From assembly GCA_902778265.1 (NCBI GenBank), contig CACYXI010000001.1, positions 186,001 through 250,000 on the forward strand: a stretch of 64,000 bases of DNA, written 5' to 3'. The position numbers and the translations under genes were made by a program. This stretch comes from an uncultured Bacteroidales bacterium. Lineage in GTDB: Bacteria > Bacteroidota > Bacteroidia > Bacteroidales > Bacteroidaceae. This document shows positions 42,210-49,966 of this stretch, piece after piece (the first letter of the stretch is position 1; every line of letters begins with the position of its first letter). Under the pieces are notes generated by a model. It was not told the origin of the DNA. It did no database searches and saw only the letters and a list, made by a program, of their open reading frames with translations.

Positions 42210-42575
42210 GTGGCAACGGTCTATTTATTAGGAAACAGCGCTGATGATGGCACCTTCAAAATAGGTGTCACAAGGGGAAACATAGAAAAGCGCATCAAAA
42301 AGCTACAGACAGGAAACGCAGAAGAAATCTACGTTGTTATGTCTTATGAGACCGACATCCCCTTTTTGATTGAAAAGAATCTCCACCAAAGGTTTAGCAA
42401 CAAGAGAATGGGGGGAGAATGGTTCAAATTGGACAGTGACGACATCGTTCACTTCAAGGAGACATGCAAGGAAATTGAGGAAATGTTTGCTTCGCTGCAA
42501 GATGCCAACAATCCCTACATAACAAAAATGCTAAAGAAAGCAACAAAAATTGCAAAACTCAAAGATAATAGCTAA
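42210..42575 (+). CDS. GIY-YIG/T5orf172 (MUG113)-like protein
   Basis: A 121-residue protein starting at GTG 42210. 'VYLLGNSADDGTFKIGVTRGNIEKRIKKLQTGNAEEI' matches the GIY-YIG-like MUG113/T5orf172 family, with 'EKNLHQRFSNKRMGGEWFKL' as the second half (Arg, Glu and Trp positions conserved). Members are often stand-alone nuclease-like or regulatory proteins of phages. Whether it cleaves DNA is unknown. Confidence 0.7.
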   Translation: MATVYLLGNSADDGTFKIGVTRGNIEKRIKKLQTGNAEEIYVVMSYETDIPFLIEKNLHQRFSNKRMGGEWFKLDSDDIVHFKETCKEIEEMFASLQDANNPYITKMLKKATKIAKLKDNS

Positions 42576-42580
42576 CTTTG
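42550..42580 (+). promoter_or_regulatory. Host-type promoter (TTGC-N19-TAACTTTG)
   Basis: TAACTTTG at 42573-42580 inside the end of the GIY-YIG gene, with TTGC at 42550. It lies 5 bases upstream of ATG 42586. Confidence 0.6.
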
Positions 42581-42585
42581 CAATT

Positions 42586-43284
42586 ATGGTTTTTGAAAAA
42601 AGAGACAAGTTTTATATCATCACCCTTGTGGTTATGGGACTAATTGCGCTATGGGGCATCCTTAGAAGCGAGCGCCTTAACAGGGAATCCAAGAATTGGA
42701 AGCACAACTATCAGGTACTTCAGGACTCTGTGCGGGTGATAAACACCAAATACGGCGAGGTCCTATACGAGAACAATTCTCTCATTATTGAAAAGAAGGA
42801 ACTGAACGACGCTCTCGGAATATCCAAGAAGCAAGTCAAGGACTACGAGAAGAAACTCAATGCAAGCCTTGCTTATATCAGTAAATTAGAAGCCGCTTTA
42901 GAGGTAAAAGATACCATCAAGGTTACTGAAGTCGTGAAGGACAGTACAGGAAATTATAATCTCAAATATGGAGATAAATGGCTATCCTTTGGTGAAACAT
43001 TACATGTAGGAGAAAAGAATTGGGTTGATGTTTATGATATAAAGATGGACGTTCCCCTTAAGGTTGGTCTCACAGATGACTATAAGATATTTGTAACGTC
43101 CCCTAACCCCTACTTCAATGTAACCTCTATTGATGGTGCCGTTATAGACGGCTCAAAGTTTGCACCGAAACCGAAACGTTTTAGCTTTGGCTTATATGGT
43201 GGTTTTGGGGTTGGTTATGGTATTGTATCCAAGTCTATTGATACTGGGCCACAGATAGGCGTGGGTGTCACCTTCAAATTGTAG
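42586..43284 (+). CDS. Membrane-anchored coiled-coil protein, possible spanin-like role
   Basis: A 232-residue protein from ATG 42586; an in-frame upstream start would sit before the -7 box. One hydrophobic helix near ~14-30 (IITLVVMGLIALWGIL), a coiled coil (~35-105), then a beta-rich C-terminal domain ending 'GFGVGYGIVSKSIDTGPQIGVGVTFKL'. The layout is that of Bacteroides-phage DUF6808-like periplasmic proteins, possibly spanning to the outer membrane at lysis. The mRNA would be almost leaderless. Confidence 0.5.
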   Translation: MVFEKRDKFYIITLVVMGLIALWGILRSERLNRESKNWKHNYQVLQDSVRVINTKYGEVLYENNSLIIEKKELNDALGISKKQVKDYEKKLNASLAYISKLEAALEVKDTIKVTEVVKDSTGNYNLKYGDKWLSFGETLHVGEKNWVDVYDIKMDVPLKVGLTDDYKIFVTSPNPYFNVTSIDGAVIDGSKFAPKPKRFSFGLYGGFGVGYGIVSKSIDTGPQIGVGVTFKL

Positions 43285-43304
43285 AGAATGGCAAAGAGAA
43301 TCAT

Positions 43305-43335
43305 TTTGTAAATTCAAAATCTTTTAATATATTTG
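43305..43335 (+). promoter_or_regulatory. Bacteroidetes-type promoter (TTTG-N19-TATATTTG)
   Basis: TTTG at 43305-43308, TATATTTG at 43328-43335; perfect boxes and spacer, only 4 bases before ATG 43340. Confidence 0.75.
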
Positions 43336-43339
43336 CAGT

Positions 43340-44029
43340 ATGATACATTTTTTAACAAACAGCGAACAACATCCGCAACTGCAGCCGCGCATTGCAGATG
43401 AGGATATTATTGTAATGCAAATTCTGCTTACTAATCGCACAACGTACGACCCCGATAATGACGCGCTATGCTTCTTGAGGGAGAACGAATACCTTACGCT
43501 GCACGAAGGGCAACGTATAAAGTTTGACGGAGAAATTGCACACATTAAAGTTGACCCCTCACTGCCGGATGCAAAAGTGGAAATATACCACGACGATTTT
43601 TATCTTCACATCAAGAACGCCCCTATGGCGTTTTCACGGCTACCATATGACAGTATTGAAGATAACGCTATCTTTTTGGCCTGTCTTGCCCACCAATACT
43701 CAGAAGGAGCTTGCCCGCTCCTTACATACGGAATAATACCAAAAGGAACACCTTATTGGATTGGAAACCGCTATGATGTTGCTGCGGCAGAAATGTTTTT
43801 ATTTCGCCCAATAGAGCGATGCGACGACTACAGCGAAAAATGGGAGAGGCGTTTCGAAGAATATTACAGGGGGCAGTTTTGCTTAGGGACTAAGGCCGAA
43901 GAGCTTCCTTGCCGTTACCTTAAAGCAGAAGAAATTGGCCCATCAATGAAGTGGCCTCCGATACCAAAGGAATTAAAAGACAAAGACACCACAAGTCCTG
44001 TTATAAATATATTAATGTTGTTTATTTAA
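43340..44029 (+). CDS. Hypothetical protein
   Basis: A 229-residue protein, or 204 if ATG 43415 is used. 'LTYGIIPKGTPYWIGNRYDVAAAEMFLFRPIE' resembles 'CIAEAIIPKGAKYYRGEYDEIVADRMLIKKP' in the next gene, so the two share a C-terminal module of the pattern IPKG..Y..G.YD..A...... It contains no catalytic motif that I recognise. The promoter lies unusually close to the first ATG. Confidence 0.5.
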   Translation: MIHFLTNSEQHPQLQPRIADEDIIVMQILLTNRTTYDPDNDALCFLRENEYLTLHEGQRIKFDGEIAHIKVDPSLPDAKVEIYHDDFYLHIKNAPMAFSRLPYDSIEDNAIFLACLAHQYSEGACPLLTYGIIPKGTPYWIGNRYDVAAAEMFLFRPIERCDDYSEKWERRFEEYYRGQFCLGTKAEELPCRYLKAEEIGPSMKWPPIPKELKDKDTTSPVINILMLFI

Positions 44030-44030
44030 A

Positions 44031-44462
44031 ATGTGTTTAGTTTTACAGAAACGTCACCTTGATTGTAATGGTAAAATATTGCCACCTCTTGTAGCCAAAA
44101 AAGACATTAAGGTTTATAAGGTTATCCGAGATGTAGGCGAAATATGTCCTAAATATGTTACACCTTGCTTCTATACCAAACTTGTTTTCAATGAACAAGG
44201 GATAGCAGAATTAGCATCCCAATTAAGGACCTACAAGGGGAACGACCATTATCTTCCACAAGTAAATGCAGGAATACACGCATATACAAACAAAGACACT
44301 GCAAGAAGATGGAGCTATAGTGGGGCCGACTATAGCGATTGCATAGCAGAAGCAATCATCCCCAAGGGGGCAAAATACTATAGGGGAGAATACGATGAAA
44401 TCGTTGCAGACAGGATGCTTATAAAGAAACCAAGTTGGCAAAAGATAAGCAGAAACAATTAA
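44031..44462 (+). CDS. Hypothetical protein sharing the IPKG module
   Basis: A 143-residue protein one base after the previous stop. 'CLVLQKRHLDCNGKI..PLVAKKDIKVYKVI' at the start and 'IPKGAKYYRGEYDEIVADRMLI' at the end. Such 'DI.VYKV' plus 'IPKGa.Y' proteins are common in gut phages without known function. Confidence 0.55.
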   Translation: MCLVLQKRHLDCNGKILPPLVAKKDIKVYKVIRDVGEICPKYVTPCFYTKLVFNEQGIAELASQLRTYKGNDHYLPQVNAGIHAYTNKDTARRWSYSGADYSDCIAEAIIPKGAKYYRGEYDEIVADRMLIKKPSWQKISRNN

Positions 44463-44472
44463 ACACATAATA

Positions 44473-45300
44473 ATGCGAAAAAAACTTGTTATTGCAATAG
44501 TTGGGCCAAGCGGCTCAGGGAAAACAACTCTGTCTCTTTATCTTAAGGAACAGGGTTATAACTTAATTACATCCTACACGACAAGGCCAAAGAGAGACGA
44601 AGAAACGGAGGCTGTAGACCATTATTTCATAGAAGAATCCCCCGAACAAATTAAAGAAAAGATTATGAACGGAAGGATTGACACTGTTGCACATACCGAA
44701 TATGGCTCCCATTACTATTGGACTACTTTTGAACAGTTCTCCAATACAAAACCTAATGTATATGTAATTGACGAATACGGACTTCAGGGGATGATGGAGA
44801 AATTCCCCTCGGAATTTGACTTCATCACAGTTTACCTCAATTTCAAAGGCGAAAGTACCGTAAATAAGGGAAGAACAAGCAGGGATAACAAAAGGGCAAA
44901 GAAATTCCCACTGAAGTGGTATGATATCGTGGTAAGAAACGGATACGACCTACCCAAAGAAGAATTCCTAACAAAAGCATATATGAAAATTAAGAAAGCC
45001 GTAATTCAGAAGCAGACCATCTTCTTGCAAAGCAGAGAAGGGCAGCAACATTTCCTCATACCTACTGAAATGCCAAACATATATGAATTCAGGACCGCAG
45101 AGGATTGGATGCCGATATATTGTACCCTCGACCATGATAGAAACATAAAAGCCATAGATGCCGACGGTGGCCCATATCTTGCAATTGGGTCAGAAATTGA
45201 AGGGCGAAAGATTAAAAGCTTTGTGCCTCTAAAAATATATAACGGGGCAGACAAGGAGAAATTCACGTTCGCTACAGGAATAGAATTTGAGGAAAATTAA
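44473..45300 (+). CDS. Guanylate kinase-like protein with C-terminal extension
   Basis: A 275-residue protein. Residues 1-185 are guanylate/nucleoside-monophosphate kinase-like: Walker A 'GPSGSGKTTL' (10-19), then 'SYTTRPKRDEE' (GMP-binding) and 'VDHYFI'. The last ~85 residues form an extra domain ('TEMPNIYEFRTAEDWMPIYCTLDHDRNIKAID') of unknown role. It probably raises nucleotide supply during replication. Ends just before the glycosyltransferase gene. Confidence 0.72.
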   Translation: MRKKLVIAIVGPSGSGKTTLSLYLKEQGYNLITSYTTRPKRDEETEAVDHYFIEESPEQIKEKIMNGRIDTVAHTEYGSHYYWTTFEQFSNTKPNVYVIDEYGLQGMMEKFPSEFDFITVYLNFKGESTVNKGRTSRDNKRAKKFPLKWYDIVVRNGYDLPKEEFLTKAYMKIKKAVIQKQTIFLQSREGQQHFLIPTEMPNIYEFRTAEDWMPIYCTLDHDRNIKAIDADGGPYLAIGSEIEGRKIKSFVPLKIYNGADKEKFTFATGIEFEEN

Positions 45301-45309
45301 TTCTGTGCC

Positions 45310-46965
45310 ATGGTTGACCTGATAGTTTCTTTAACATCGTATCCAAATAGAATCAAAATAGTTAAAGACGCTCTGCTTGCACTAACACAACAAGCGGTTC
45401 CCGTTGATTTTACGTACAAGATTGTTTTCGTTTTGGCAGACCCCGAATTTCCAAATAAAGAAGAAGACCTTCCCGAAGACCTCCTATCTGTCATACGCGA
45501 GAACAACATTGAGCTCCTATGGCACCCAAGGAATATTCTTAGCCACAAAAAGTTAATACCTGTTATTAAGAAATACCCGAAAACACCAATTCTTATTACG
45601 GACGATGATGTAATTCGGCCCAAGTATTGGTTAATGCAATTTTGGGAAGAGCACATTCGCCACCCACAAGATATTATTTGCGGTATGTTTTGCTATAGCC
45701 TTGACGAAAATGGCGAAATGGTCCGTTTTAATGACTATAAACGAAAAGGGGCAAAACCTATTAACGGCGTAGGAGGCTGCATATTTAACTTTGCCCGCCC
45801 AGCAAACGGCAGCGGCGGAGTGTTATATCCAAAGGGGTGTTTTAAAGACAAACGATTCTTCGACGAAGACCTTATGATGGAGCTATCTCCAACATCGGAC
45901 GAGTCATGGCAGTTCATGTTTAATATTCTTGAGGACCGAACCATTAGGCAAACGCTCTCAATTGTAGATACGGCCACACAAACAATCAGCGGAAGCCAAT
46001 TATCGCCCACCTGCTTATACAAACGCAACAACTACAATCAAATAACAAAGGTGCTAATGTCGGCATTCCCCGAGTTCAAAGAGAAACTCAACGAAAGACA
46101 AAAGAGAATAATAGTTGCACTTGCATCCTACAAGGAAAGAATTGTTAATGGGTCTTGCGAAACAGCCATTGAATCTATACTCCGTCAAAGCATGAAACCA
46201 ACCAAGATTGTTTTGACAATACCACGCGGTCACAAGAAGTTTCTAACACAAAAACTAAAAAAGTGGATAAACGAAAACATCGTGGAGTTGATTGTTGCCC
46301 CAAAAGATTTAGGACCGCACAACAAATACTTCTACGCGATGCAGAAATATCGCGAATACGCAATCATAACGGTAGACGACGACTTTATCTATGATGTTGA
46401 TTTAGTGAAAAGCCTGCAGGAATCCTATGTCAAATATCCCAATTGTATATCAGCAAGACGAGTGCATTTAATGAACATAACTAATGGGAATCTGACAGAC
46501 TATGAGGATTGGGGATACGAATACAGCGGGCAAATCGAGCCATCCTATCAACTGATGGCTACGGGCGGTGGCGGCACGCTATATCCGCCCGATATACTTT
46601 GCATTCACAAAACAACAAATGAGCACATTGATGAATTTCGCTACGTTGATGACATCTACCTGAAACTAATGGAGCTTAAGAGAGGCATTAGAGTAGTGCT
46701 TGTTCAAGAAAACGTCCCATGGGGCACAGAAATCGCCAAAGGGGGAAACAGGGAAAATGCCCTCTATAAAAAGAATTGTCAAAGAGGCGGTGGTAATGAC
46801 GAAGCCATTAAAGTTCTCAATGAAAACTATTCTTTTTTATTCAAAAAATATATTCCTAATCCTATTCATGTGACGAAAGAAATGATGCGGAGATACAAAA
46901 AGAAGAGCACTACCACTACCATAACGCATAGAACAAAAAGGAGAATATCCATACGCACCAAATAG
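45310..46965 (+). CDS. Tandem glycosyltransferase (two GT2/GT-A domains)
   Basis: A 551-residue protein with two related halves. The first has 'VSLTSYPNRI' and 'LITDDDVIRPKYW' (~97). The second has 'VALASYKERI' and 'AIITVDDDFIYDVD' (~355), followed by 'MATGGGGTLYPPDILC'. The DDD motifs bind metal and sugar-nucleotide in GT-A enzymes. Two catalytic sites may build a short glycan on virion proteins or modify host surface sugars. The C-terminus is basic. Substrate unknown. Confidence 0.68.
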   Translation: MVDLIVSLTSYPNRIKIVKDALLALTQQAVPVDFTYKIVFVLADPEFPNKEEDLPEDLLSVIRENNIELLWHPRNILSHKKLIPVIKKYPKTPILITDDDVIRPKYWLMQFWEEHIRHPQDIICGMFCYSLDENGEMVRFNDYKRKGAKPINGVGGCIFNFARPANGSGGVLYPKGCFKDKRFFDEDLMMELSPTSDESWQFMFNILEDRTIRQTLSIVDTATQTISGSQLSPTCLYKRNNYNQITKVLMSAFPEFKEKLNERQKRIIVALASYKERIVNGSCETAIESILRQSMKPTKIVLTIPRGHKKFLTQKLKKWINENIVELIVAPKDLGPHNKYFYAMQKYREYAIITVDDDFIYDVDLVKSLQESYVKYPNCISARRVHLMNITNGNLTDYEDWGYEYSGQIEPSYQLMATGGGGTLYPPDILCIHKTTNEHIDEFRYVDDIYLKLMELKRGIRVVLVQENVPWGTEIAKGGNRENALYKKNCQRGGGNDEAIKVLNENYSFLFKKYIPNPIHVTKEMMRRYKKKSTTTTITHRTKRRISIRTK

Positions 46966-46979
46966 AAGAATGCTTCAGA

Positions 46980-47032
46980 ATATCAGGGAAAAACTAGATA
47001 TTTGCTAAATATCAAGGAAAAATTAGATATTA
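46980..47032 (+). repeat. Two 24-bp imperfect direct repeats (intergenic)
   Basis: ATATCAGGGAAAAACTAGAT and ATATCAAGGAAAAATTAGAT repeat with a 29-base period after the glycosyltransferase stop. The second copy runs into an ATTACCAC...GTGGTATT inverted repeat with a T-rich tail (47029-47066) that may be a terminator. Possible operator. Confidence 0.5.
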
Positions 47033-47107
47033 CCACGATTCTTGTAGGAAACAATGGTGGTATTTTAATTTTTGGAAACTATACACTTATTTTCTAAAAA
47101 GATTTTT

Positions 47108-47115
47108 TAACTTTG
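47108..47115 (+). promoter_or_regulatory. Host-type -7 element (TAACTTTG)
   Basis: TAACTTTG, 15 bases before ATG 47131; -33 box not clear. Confidence 0.5.
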
Positions 47116-47130
47116 CAAAAAGCAAAGGAA

Positions 47131-47895
47131 ATGTTGACTCTGAACGCTGAAATATGTAAGGCTGACCGCGATTTGCTCAAGAAGAAGCACGGAATCTCCA
47201 AAATATGGAATGACCACTACTCGCCCGCAAAGAGTATTGGTAAATGCTCCACACTTTACAAGATTCTTAAGCCTAATAGTTATCAAGACTTCTTGCAAAA
47301 GTATCTTGAATATGCCGAAAGAAACAAAGATACACTTCGGGTTATAGACCGAGGGCTCACAGAGGACGAACTTATATTGTTGGCCCAAGAATACAAATTT
47401 CTATGCGAAAGGCAAGTCAACATCAACGAACCATTAACCACATACCTGAATGACGCAATCTGCCATATAATTATTGAGACTTATGACGGAATGCGACGGG
47501 AAGAAGAGGCAATCTCAATTATCTCAAGCCGAGGATATCGTGTCCGTAAAGGTGGCGACTTTCTTGATAGAAGGTATGGTGTTGATTTGGCCTGCACCGA
47601 TGGGCACGGAAAATGTTTTGCCGTACAGGTAAAACCCGTATCTTTTTTTCTTTCAAACCGCATAGACGTAACCGAAGATAGGAATCTGATATATCAAAAG
47701 AAGGAAAAACTCAAGAAAGAGAAAGGAATGGAGACCTTCTATATGATATATGACAAGAATGTAGACGGAAGAATTACGTGGATAAAAAACCACGACGATA
47801 ATTTTGCATTTGCTTTTGATGACGCCCTCTACTTGGGCGAAAACAATAATGTCCTTGTTTTAAAAGGGCTGCTTCAAAAAATTAGAAACAAATAG
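47131..47895 (+). CDS. PD-(D/E)XK nuclease, MjaI-like restriction endonuclease type
   Basis: A 254-residue protein with the start taken at ATG 47131, after the -7 box. 'YGVDLACTDGHGKCFAVQVKP' (~149-169) contains an Asp, a beta hairpin and Q-x-K, the PD-(D/E)XK core. 'PLTTYLNDAICHIIIETYDGMRREEEAISII' precedes it, as in MjaI-type restriction enzymes. No methyltransferase is adjacent. It could attack host DNA or competing phages. Confidence 0.6.
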   Translation: MLTLNAEICKADRDLLKKKHGISKIWNDHYSPAKSIGKCSTLYKILKPNSYQDFLQKYLEYAERNKDTLRVIDRGLTEDELILLAQEYKFLCERQVNINEPLTTYLNDAICHIIIETYDGMRREEEAISIISSRGYRVRKGGDFLDRRYGVDLACTDGHGKCFAVQVKPVSFFLSNRIDVTEDRNLIYQKKEKLKKEKGMETFYMIYDKNVDGRITWIKNHDDNFAFAFDDALYLGENNNVLVLKGLLQKIRNK

Positions 47896-47917
47896 TTGGT
47901 TTTTTCAAAACTTTCGC

Positions 47918-47925
47918 TATATTTG
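47918..47925 (+). promoter_or_regulatory. Host-type -7 element (TATATTTG)
   Basis: TATATTTG, 12 bases before ATG 47938; partial TTG near -33. Confidence 0.55.
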
Positions 47926-47937
47926 CAAAAAATATTT

Positions 47938-48117
47938 ATGATGGCGCTTGCTCAAATAGGATTATTTTTATTGTATCTTGGCATTGCAATATGGTATGCC
48001 CTTCGGTTCTTCAAGGAAAATTGCAACGAAGATGAAGCGGAGGCTATAGCCTGCGGCCTTTTTGGCACCATTTGGCCGCTTTCGATGGCGGTAAGCATAC
48101 TCCTCAAGGGAAAATAG
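47938..48117 (+). CDS. Small two-helix membrane protein
   Basis: A 59-residue protein from ATG 47938 (ATG 47941 is also possible). Two hydrophobic helices flank an acidic loop ('NCNEDEAEAIACG'). Resembles the small membrane protein at 57506 in ending 'GL.GTIWPLS' versus 'GLVWPISL', possibly paralogous. Confidence 0.5.
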   Translation: MMALAQIGLFLLYLGIAIWYALRFFKENCNEDEAEAIACGLFGTIWPLSMAVSILLKGK

Positions 48118-48134
48118 TTTAAAGAATAGATATT

Positions 48135-48329
48135 ATGGCAGACAAAGTTAACATTAGCATGAGCGGGGGAACAAGTTTCATGGGTCTCCTATTCCTTGTT
48201 TTTCTTGTGTTGAAACTTACACATGTAATTGATTGGTCGTGGTGGTGGGTCACGGCACCACTATGGGGTGTATTCGCCCTATGGGCCATTGCCGTGGTTA
48301 TTGCTTTCGTATTTATTTATCGCAATTAA
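48135..48329 (+). CDS. Small two-helix membrane protein
   Basis: A 64-residue protein; polar start (ADKVNISMSGGTS), two membrane helices separated by 'HVIDWSWWWV'. Followed directly by a lipoprotein gene; such a pair might function in the envelope. Confidence 0.5.
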   Translation: MADKVNISMSGGTSFMGLLFLVFLVLKLTHVIDWSWWWVTAPLWGVFALWAIAVVIAFVFIYRN

Positions 48330-48331
48330 AT

Positions 48332-48613
48332 ATGAAGTCGTTTTTAGCTCTGCTTATCGGTGGCCTTTGCCTCTGTTCTTGCAAGGCCTATGGAAATTAT
48401 TTTGACGAAACCCCTATTGACACACTTCCAAACGTTGGACAAGACAGGCGGACTTTTGAACAAATTTTTGAATTTGAGTATAAAGGGCACCAATATATAT
48501 GGTTTCGCTGTCATAATGGCGGATATGCGGGATTTGATGGTGGAATTGTTCACAATCCCGAATGCAACGCCTGCAGAGGCAAGGAAGATACTACTATTCA
48601 ATATAGACTTTAA
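48332..48613 (+). CDS. Small lipoprotein
   Basis: A 93-residue protein from ATG 48332. Signal MKSFLALLIGGLCLCSC with lipobox L-C-S-C (Cys17), so it should be lipidated in the host envelope. The mature part contains 'FEYKGHQYIWFRCHNGGYAGFDGG' and a C-x2-C near the end. Phage lipoproteins often block superinfection; that role is inferred. Confidence 0.65.
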   Translation: MKSFLALLIGGLCLCSCKAYGNYFDETPIDTLPNVGQDRRTFEQIFEFEYKGHQYIWFRCHNGGYAGFDGGIVHNPECNACRGKEDTTIQYRL

Positions 48614-48617
48614 CGTT

Positions 48618-49067
48618 ATGGAAATGTTAGAAAAAAAGATACAACAGGATTTGGTCGCAGCCATTAAAGGCCACGCCGATGCCGCAATAAGCGCCATCAG
48701 GTCCATCAAAACCGCAATACAGAACGAGAAGGTTAGCGGAACATATCACGAGTTGACCGACAACAACATTTTGGGGCTTATTCAGAAGCTCGCAAAGCAG
48801 CGACAGGAAAGCATTGAGATATACTCACAAGCAGGGCGCCAAGACCTTGCTGATAAGGAGAGTGCAGAACTTAAGGCGCTCAATACCTATCTTCCGCAAA
48901 TGCTTTCTACCGAAGAACTTCATGCCACCATTAATAATATCATCAGTAAAGGAGGCTACTACTCAATGAAGGATATGGGCCTTGTGATGAAGGCCCTAAA
49001 GGAAAGATTTCCTAATCAGTACGACGGAAAAACAGCAAGTACATATATTAAAGAAAAACTATCCTAA
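48618..49067 (+). CDS. GatB/YqeY-domain protein
   Basis: A 149-residue protein from ATG 48618; an open frame upstream is out of context. 'QKLAKQRQESIEIYSQAGRQDLADKESAELKALNTYLPQMLS' is the YqeY signature, and the full-length family (~150 aa) fits. YqeY resembles the tRNA-binding tail of GatB amidotransferases; its role in phages is unknown but might touch tRNA. Confidence 0.8.
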   Translation: MEMLEKKIQQDLVAAIKGHADAAISAIRSIKTAIQNEKVSGTYHELTDNNILGLIQKLAKQRQESIEIYSQAGRQDLADKESAELKALNTYLPQMLSTEELHATINNIISKGGYYSMKDMGLVMKALKERFPNQYDGKTASTYIKEKLS

Positions 49068-49069
49068 TT

Positions 49070-49444
49070 ATGCTAAAAAGTTACAACGTAATAACCTTTG
49101 ATGTGAACCGCTGTGAATTTGTTCCGTTTAACATCATGCCATACTTCCTCGGGGTATACGTGGAACAGCGCGGTTCTAAAAATTTCAAAACACCCCAAAC
49201 AAGAGACGAGTTCAAGCAGTTTGTTAAAGATTGGGGGATGTATCAGTTTTGGGCCCGATGTGAGTATGAGGTCATTCTTGTTGATTGGCCCTCACAGCAG
49301 AAGGAGAAAAAGATTGATGTTTGGGAACAGATAAAGATGAACATTGATACCGTTACCGATATCCTAATGGAAAACGTCGCGCAATTGCCCAAAACAAAGG
49401 CTGCAGCAAAGAATTTTCTTGAGAAAAAATTGTTAGTCATATGA
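49070..49444 (+). CDS. Conserved hypothetical phage protein
   Basis: A 124-residue protein: 'YNVITFDVNRCEFVPFNIMPYFLG', then 'FKQFVKDWGMYQFWARCEYEVILVDWP' and 'KIDVWEQIKMNIDTVTDILMEN'. This pattern recurs in phages and prophages of Bacteroides and Firmicutes with unknown function. Overlaps the next gene by 4 bases. Confidence 0.65.
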   Translation: MLKSYNVITFDVNRCEFVPFNIMPYFLGVYVEQRGSKNFKTPQTRDEFKQFVKDWGMYQFWARCEYEVILVDWPSQQKEKKIDVWEQIKMNIDTVTDILMENVAQLPKTKAAAKNFLEKKLLVI

Positions 49445-49893
49445 CCCCTGAAAAATCAAACAAACAGCCCTCCAACCGAGAACTAATTCAAAACGAATGC
49501 AAGGAACTCTGCGGTCGTTATTCAAATATATTCTTGCATGGGAATGGGTATCTACTCGGTGCCGTAGACCTTGCGGACGACTACTATTATATCTTCCTCT
49601 GTGAGGACGGAGGTGTCAGTTACAGTACCTGTGTATCATTACCTGAACTTCTTCCCGAAGACGATAGCCCCAATTCCTTGTTTTCGTTATCAGACGAAGA
49701 GGCAAAGAAACAAATAGATTTCGCCTACAAGCGCATAATTGAGGAAATCAGATGGTCGGGCATCAACTATATCAAGACTCTTGGCATTGAACTTTCAGAG
49801 AGTAACCTCGTTCGACAAGAGGTCTGTAACCGCATTCTTCACCCGGAAAACTATATCATCTATTGGCTTGACACATCCAAAAACGAAAAATAA
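49441..49893 (+). CDS. Hypothetical protein
   Basis: A 150-residue acidic protein starting at the ATGA overlap. 'YSNIFLHGNGYLLGAVDLADDYYYIFLCEDGGVSYSTCVSL' suggests a beta-rich domain. Unrecognised. Last gene before the accessory zone. Confidence 0.5.
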   Translation: MTPEKSNKQPSNRELIQNECKELCGRYSNIFLHGNGYLLGAVDLADDYYYIFLCEDGGVSYSTCVSLPELLPEDDSPNSLFSLSDEEAKKQIDFAYKRIIEEIRWSGINYIKTLGIELSESNLVRQEVCNRILHPENYIIYWLDTSKNEK

Positions 49894-49912
49894 TTTCAGC
49901 TCCTGCCAAGTT

Positions 49913-49928
49913 TGGCACGATTTTTGAA
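49913..49928 (+). promoter_or_regulatory. Sigma-54-type promoter (TGGCACGATTTTTGAA)
   Basis: TTTGGCACG-N4-TTG, matching -24/-12 except GA for GC at -12; 39 bases upstream of ATG 49967, the first gene of the accessory zone. Confidence 0.6.
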
Positions 49929-49966
49929 ACACAGTTCCTTTAAAAGAACAATTTTAAAAAACCATT

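Noticed and set aside
47029..47050. Fourth sigma-54-type site (CCACGATTCTTGTAG)
   Set aside because: Lacks the essential GG at -24; overlaps an inverted repeat and a host-type promoter downstream explains the gene.
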